Positions 40,818 through 43,857 of a stretch of DNA of 43,857 nt are shown here, in pieces (position 1 is the stretch's first letter; every line of letters begins with the position of its first letter). This DNA comes from Trueperaceae bacterium (lineage in GTDB: Bacteria > Deinococcota > Deinococci > Deinococcales > Trueperaceae): the NCBI GenBank assembly GCA_030147925.1, contig JASBUK010000003.1, positions 1 to 43,857 of the forward strand, in the 5' to 3' direction. A model generated the notes under the pieces. That model had not been told where the DNA came from and searched no databases. It saw only the letters and a list, made by a program, of their open reading frames with translations. The position numbers and the translations under genes were made by a program.

Positions 40818-41821
40818 GTCTTGGCACCTCCCCAGGTCAGCACGCTGGCCGCCCAGGTCAGACCGGCACCGAAAGAAACGAGTAAGAGCTGGTCACCATC
40901 GGCAATACGGCCACTGTCGAGCGCGTGCTTAAGAGCCAGAGGAATGCTGGCGGTGGAGTTGTTGCCGTATTCGTCCACCGTGACCACTACGCGCTCAGGC
41001 GGCAATTCTAAGCGTTGCCGGGCCGCTTCGATGATGCGCAAGTTGGCCTGGTGAGGTACAAACAGTGAAATATCATCGCTGTGCAAACCTGCTTTTTCGA
41101 CAGCTTCAATCGTCGCCGTATTCATTACTCGCACGGCAAATTTAAAGACCTCGCGACCATTCATATAAAGATGTTCGGCCAAAGGTTCACCATTGGGCAG
41201 GCATCTGCCAACAGAGCGTCGGTGCAGGTGCTGTGCCCCCGAGCCGTCCGCGCCCAAAACCACAGACTTAAGGCCGTAGGGTTCGGGAACCGCCTCGATG
41301 ATGGCGCCGCCGGCGCCATCGCCAAACAAAACCGCTGTGGCGCGGTCATCCCAATCAACTATCTTGGTAAGCGCCTCAGCGCCGATGGCAAGCACCTTTT
41401 GACATAGGCCCGATTCGACATAAGCTTTGGCTATGGACAGGGCATAGAGCCAGCCGGGACAGGCCGCCAGCAGATCAAACGCCCCGGCTTTTAGACCGAA
41501 GTGATCCTGCACCAAAGCAGCGGTGGCGGGAAAAAGAGCATCGGGGGTGTTGGTGGCGACGATCACCATATCCACCCCCTCAAGACTGTCCCGGCCATGT
41601 CGCTTGACTAAGTCCTCGACGCTCTTAATAGCCAGATGTGAAGTGAACTCGTCGTCGTCGGCTATGTGCCGCCTTTTGATACCGGTGCGAGTGACAATCC
41701 ACTCGTCACTAGTTTCCATGATCTTTTCCAGATCATGATTGCTGAGAATTTTATTGGGAGCATAGGCACCCAGTGCCGTTATACCTGCACGCACTTTGCC
41801 TGGCTGGGTTGTGGGAATCAT
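40814..41821 (-). CDS. fabH: beta-ketoacyl-ACP synthase III
   Basis: FabH starts fatty-acid synthesis by condensing acyl-CoA with malonyl-ACP. The 335-residue product has the active-site Cys121 in LLAACPGWLYAL, His in FVPHQANLRI and Asn in EYGNNSTASIPLAL, completing the Cys-His-Asn triad. CPGW, where enterobacteria have CAGF, resembles Deinococcus-Thermus enzymes as I recall them. The N-terminus is uncertain: ATG 41821 is used, but GTG 41824 is in frame and no strong ribosome-binding site is visible. It heads the coupled fabH-fabD-fabG run. Confidence 0.95.
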   Translation of the reverse strand: MIPTTQPGKVRAGITALGAYAPNKILSNHDLEKIMETSDEWIVTRTGIKRRHIADDDEFTSHLAIKSVEDLVKRHGRDSLEGVDMVIVATNTPDALFPATAALVQDHFGLKAGAFDLLAACPGWLYALSIAKAYVESGLCQKVLAIGAEALTKIVDWDDRATAVLFGDGAGGAIIEAVPEPYGLKSVVLGADGSGAQHLHRRSVGRCLPNGEPLAEHLYMNGREVFKFAVRVMNTATIEAVEKAGLHSDDISLFVPHQANLRIIEAARQRLELPPERVVVTVDEYGNNSTASIPLALKHALDSGRIADGDQLLLVSFGAGLTWAASVLTWGGAKT

Positions 41822-41954
41822 CACGCCATCACGTCCACTCTGTGCTACTTTTCGTCCTCATTGACTCTTAATTCTAATTCAGCCTTTATTTGAACACGTT
41901 GTCCGTCGCACTAGGGTTTGTGGCGGACAGATGCTAGCAGGGATATTTCGCACG

Positions 41955-42050
41955 CGACTTAGCTGTCACGAAAAAAAGCAGCCTCGACGCATGAGTAAAA
42001 GAATAAGACTGCTTCGTGCAGCCTCATTTTAAGCAAATTAAAACAGTTTG
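41955..42050 (-). terminator. possible terminator or attenuator between rpmF and fabH
   Basis: The minus strand here carries several GC-rich short stems (GAGGCTGC twice, ACTGC/GCAGT-like pairs and ATGAG/CTCAT), ending in GCTGC plus seven Ts (complement of 41965-41971). It could reduce read-through from yceD-rpmF into the fab genes. The exact fold is uncertain. Confidence 0.35.
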
Positions 42051-42062
42051 TGCGAAAAAGGC

Positions 42063-42251
42063 TTACGCCTCGACGTCTAAGACCTGTTTGCCGCCATAGC
42101 TGCCACAATGCGGACAAACCACATGGGGCGGTTTCATTTCCTTGCACTGCGGACAGGCCACCAAGGTGGGGGCGCTAAGGGCGTGATGGCTGCGCCGGGC
42201 GTCGCGGCTGGCGCGGGAGGTTTTCTTTTTGGGTACGGGGTGCTTTGCCAT
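42063..42251 (-). CDS. rpmF: 50S ribosomal protein L32
   Basis: The 62-residue basic protein begins [20 protein letters not shown]. It has two zinc-ribbon CxxC pairs (C33/C36 in ACPQC and C46/C49 in VCPHC), the zinc-binding form of L32. The ATG at 42251 has AAGGAG upstream; an earlier TTG in frame is not needed. It follows yceD, the usual pairing. Confidence 0.96.
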   Translation of the reverse strand: MAKHPVPKKKTSRASRDARRSHHALSAPTLVACPQCKEMKPPHVVCPHCGSYGGKQVLDVEA

Positions 42252-42284
42252 TGTCAAACTCCTTTTAGCTCGTGTCTTGCTTAA

Positions 42285-42857
42285 TTAAAGCTTAAAATCC
42301 TTAAGTGCTGCAAAAGGGGGCTTATCTTTATCAGCGTTATTGTCTGTCGCTGGAGCTTTGTGTTCGGGAAACTCGTTTAGGTTAACTCCATCTAAAGATA
42401 AGCCTTTGCAGGATTCTTGGCACAGGACGGTTGCCGGCAATTCTATGGCAAAAATCTGTCTTAGTAGCGGTGCAAAATCCACTTCCGGCTGTCCGAAAAC
42501 CAGGCGGTCTTCGTCGTCTTCACCGGTTTCTACCAGCTTGAGTTCTTTGCTGCCAGGCTGGTAAGACATCGAGTAGATCAGCTCAGCTCTCACCTTGGTT
42601 TTTACATCGGTCAGGCAGCGACGGCACTCCATGATGGCGGTGCCGGAGACATTGCCGCTTAGCAAGTAGTCGTCATCGCCGCCGGTAGTGCGAACGCTAA
42701 GCTCCCAGTTTAGCGGGGCTGCCAGCCTAAGACCATCTTCGGCAAGTTGCGCGTCACTGGGTAGCAGCAAGCCAGAGCCCGAAACTTCACCACCTGCTTC
42801 GAGGCTGTGTTTTATCAGGCTGGCTAAATTAAGGGTTGCGTCCTGCCGAGAAACCAT
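42285..42857 (-). CDS. yceD: YceD/DUF177 family protein (23S rRNA accumulation protein)
   Basis: YceD-family proteins are widely linked to rpmF and are implicated in 23S rRNA accumulation; the mechanism is unclear. The 190-residue product has the family's cysteine pairs C78/C81 (ECRRC) and C146/C150 (CQESCKGL), an acidic middle and a Lys-rich tail. The start ATG 42857 has no normal ribosome-binding site. Instead, a consensus promoter ends so close that the transcript should be nearly leaderless. It heads a run including rpmF and the fab genes. Confidence 0.9.
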   Translation of the reverse strand: MVSRQDATLNLASLIKHSLEAGGEVSGSGLLLPSDAQLAEDGLRLAAPLNWELSVRTTGGDDDYLLSGNVSGTAIMECRRCLTDVKTKVRAELIYSMSYQPGSKELKLVETGEDDEDRLVFGQPEVDFAPLLRQIFAIELPATVLCQESCKGLSLDGVNLNEFPEHKAPATDNNADKDKPPFAALKDFKL

Positions 42858-42865
42858 CCTTTGAG

Positions 42866-42894
42866 AGTATAGGTAGGGGAGGGGGTATTGTCAA
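42866..42894 (-). promoter_or_regulatory. consensus promoter giving a leaderless yceD-rpmF transcript
   Basis: On the minus strand TTGACA (complement of 42889-42894) is followed by 17 bases and TATACT (complement of 42866-42871). The predicted transcript start, about 42859, is two bases before the yceD ATG. Leaderless mRNAs are common in Deinococcus, which supports the reading. Confidence 0.75.
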
Positions 42895-42975
42895 GTTGGG
42901 TTTTAACAAAAACAGCACAAAACTTACGTGCAATTAAGGCGGGGGTGCAGAATTTTGTTAATCTCGTTTTTGACC

Positions 42976-43641
42976 ATGCGCTATCTTGTTCTCAGTGATA
43001 TCCATGCCAACGAACTTGCCCTTGACAAAGTGTTTGAAGATGCGGCGCGGTGGGGTTGGGACAAGCTTGTCTTTTTGGGCGATGCTCTGGGTTATGGCCA
43101 GCAGCCCGAGGCGGTTGTGCAAAAGCTATTGGCTCTTAAGCCCTATGTCGCCCTAAAGGGCAATCACGAAGCGTTAGCCTTGGCTTTGTGGCGAGGTAAA
43201 ACCCCTGCCGAGCTTGGTCCGGCCATGCGAGCAACTGTGCTACATGCCAAAGAACTTTCGGCCAGCAGCCGTAGTTTTGTGCAGAACTGGCCTGAACAAC
43301 ACTTGGATGAAAATTGGGGGGCGGTACATGGGGCCTTGCGTCGCCCCTGGGAATATCTCATCAGCATTCCCGTGGCTCGAGCCAATCTGTCTTATATGCA
43401 AAGGCCGCTTTATTTTTTTGGCCATACCCATGTCGCTTCGGCCTTTATACACACACCGGCGGCCAGCCGTCCCTGGCGCAGCTTGAACTTTCGCCAAGCG
43501 CATAGCCAGTTTGAACTCCCGGCGGGCTCGAGCATCTTTCTCAATCCGGGTTCGGTGGGGCAGCCGCGTGATGGTCTGTCTTTAGCCAGCTACGCTATTT
43601 TTGACAAAAACTCAGGTCTCATTGAAGTTTTCCGGCTCTAG
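42976..43641 (+). CDS. calcineurin-like metallophosphoesterase (YfcE/MJ0936-like)
   Basis: The 221-residue product shows the metal-binding series of this superfamily: SDIHAN (D8, H10), LGDALGYG (D36), KGNHEA (N63, H64) and FGHTHVA. The short length and absence of other domains resemble MJ0936/YfcE phosphodiesterases; the natural substrate is unknown. ATG 42976 is placed at the first beta strand. No ribosome-binding site is visible before it, and an upstream GTG at 42928 adds an unlikely 16 residues. It is divergent from yceD. Confidence 0.88.
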   Translation: MRYLVLSDIHANELALDKVFEDAARWGWDKLVFLGDALGYGQQPEAVVQKLLALKPYVALKGNHEALALALWRGKTPAELGPAMRATVLHAKELSASSRSFVQNWPEQHLDENWGAVHGALRRPWEYLISIPVARANLSYMQRPLYFFGHTHVASAFIHTPAASRPWRSLNFRQAHSQFELPAGSSIFLNPGSVGQPRDGLSLASYAIFDKNSGLIEVFRL

Positions 43642-43739
43642 GAGACCCGCAAAGAGCTTTCCTCGCTTAGCTGGCTTGCTCGAGCCCGCTGTTCTTGCCT
43701 TAGCTTGAGATAGTTAATACCGTAATTGCTAGTTGCCAT

Positions 43740-43800
43740 CCATAGGGATGACCGTTCAAACTGGTGTTGATTGACATCAAGTTTGGAGGAATCCCTATGG
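43740..43800 (+). repeat. inverted repeat sequestering a transposase start codon
   Basis: CCATAGGGAT (43740-43749) is the exact inverse of ATCCCTATGG (43791-43800), which contains the start codon ATG 43797. An inner CAAACT/AGTTTG pair extends the hairpin around the GGAGG site. Such structures often limit insertion-sequence transposase translation from outside transcripts. Confidence 0.6.
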
Positions 43801-43857
43801 ACGACAGCTTTATTGTAACGGCTTACTGCATTATCAGTGATACGCTCTCACAACTCG
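43797..43857 (+). CDS. transposase, N-terminal fragment cut by the window edge
   Basis: Only 20 codons are present (MDDSFIVTAYCIISDTLSQL). GGAGG lies six bases upstream. The pattern MDD-x-(F/I)-I-x-x-x-Y-C-x-x-(D/S)-D resembles the start of IS982- or IS4-type transposases of Deinococcus relatives. The family cannot be fixed from this length, nor the left end of the element seen with certainty. The space 43642-43739 has no gene. Confidence 0.5.
   Translation, partial: MDDSFIVTAYCIISDTLSQL

Noticed and set aside
42928-42975. N-terminal extension of the metallophosphoesterase
   Set aside because: The GTG start has no ribosome-binding site, and the family begins at the DIHAN strand, matching ATG 42976.

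Overview
The window is chromosomal DNA, roughly half G+C, from a bacterium that most resembles the Deinococcota (Deinococcus-Thermus). The evidence is a long SSB with two OB folds, a short EF-Ts of about 197 residues, a caa3-type cytochrome oxidase whose subunit I is fused to subunit III, a Thermus-like malate dehydrogenase and a FabH with a CPGW active site. The moderate G+C argues against a typical Deinococcus or Thermus and suits a side lineage such as a Trueperaceae-like organism; that placement is inference.

The left third surrounds the replication origin. rpsF-ssb-rpsR-rplI (+) converges on eno-pyk (-). dnaN and dnaA (-) flank an oriC packed with DnaA boxes. To the right, mnmG-rsmG-parA-parB (+) overlap end to start and carry two perfect parS sites: one inside the mnmG/rsmG overlap, the other just after parB. 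Malate dehydrogenase follows.

The middle (13.4-26.7 kb) is more accessory: a CBS-pair/SnoaL fusion, a PerR-like Fur regulator, a tandem universal stress protein, an SLC13-type permease with TrkA-C domains, a membrane-bound nucleotide-sugar 4,6-dehydratase, phosphoglucomutase, a DinB-fold protein with a thioredoxin-like partner, and a BatA/VWA membrane protein. Long intergenic spaces here hold dispersed repeats and hairpins.

The right third holds rpsB-tsf-pyrH-(repeat)-frr-cdsA (-), a secreted TPR protein, a small membrane protein, the caa3 oxidase operon coxB-coxA/C (+), a lysine-6-dehydrogenase-like enzyme, and a fatty-acid cluster yceD-rpmF-fabH-fabD-fabG-acpP-fabF (-). It ends with a metallophosphoesterase and the first codons of what looks like an insertion-sequence transposase cut by the window edge.

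Two signals are not explained by the genes. (1) The palindromic octamer GCTCGAGC occurs 37 times (about once per 1.2 kb, where about 0.7 would be expected by chance), in all three codon frames. This is like the HIP1 palindrome of cyanobacteria but with a different sequence. (2) A family of short intergenic repeats behaves like a non-autonomous mobile element. It includes a 239-bp copy with short terminal inverted repeats inserted one base after the pyrH stop codon, several shorter derivatives, and a module centred on a 28-bp perfect palindrome.
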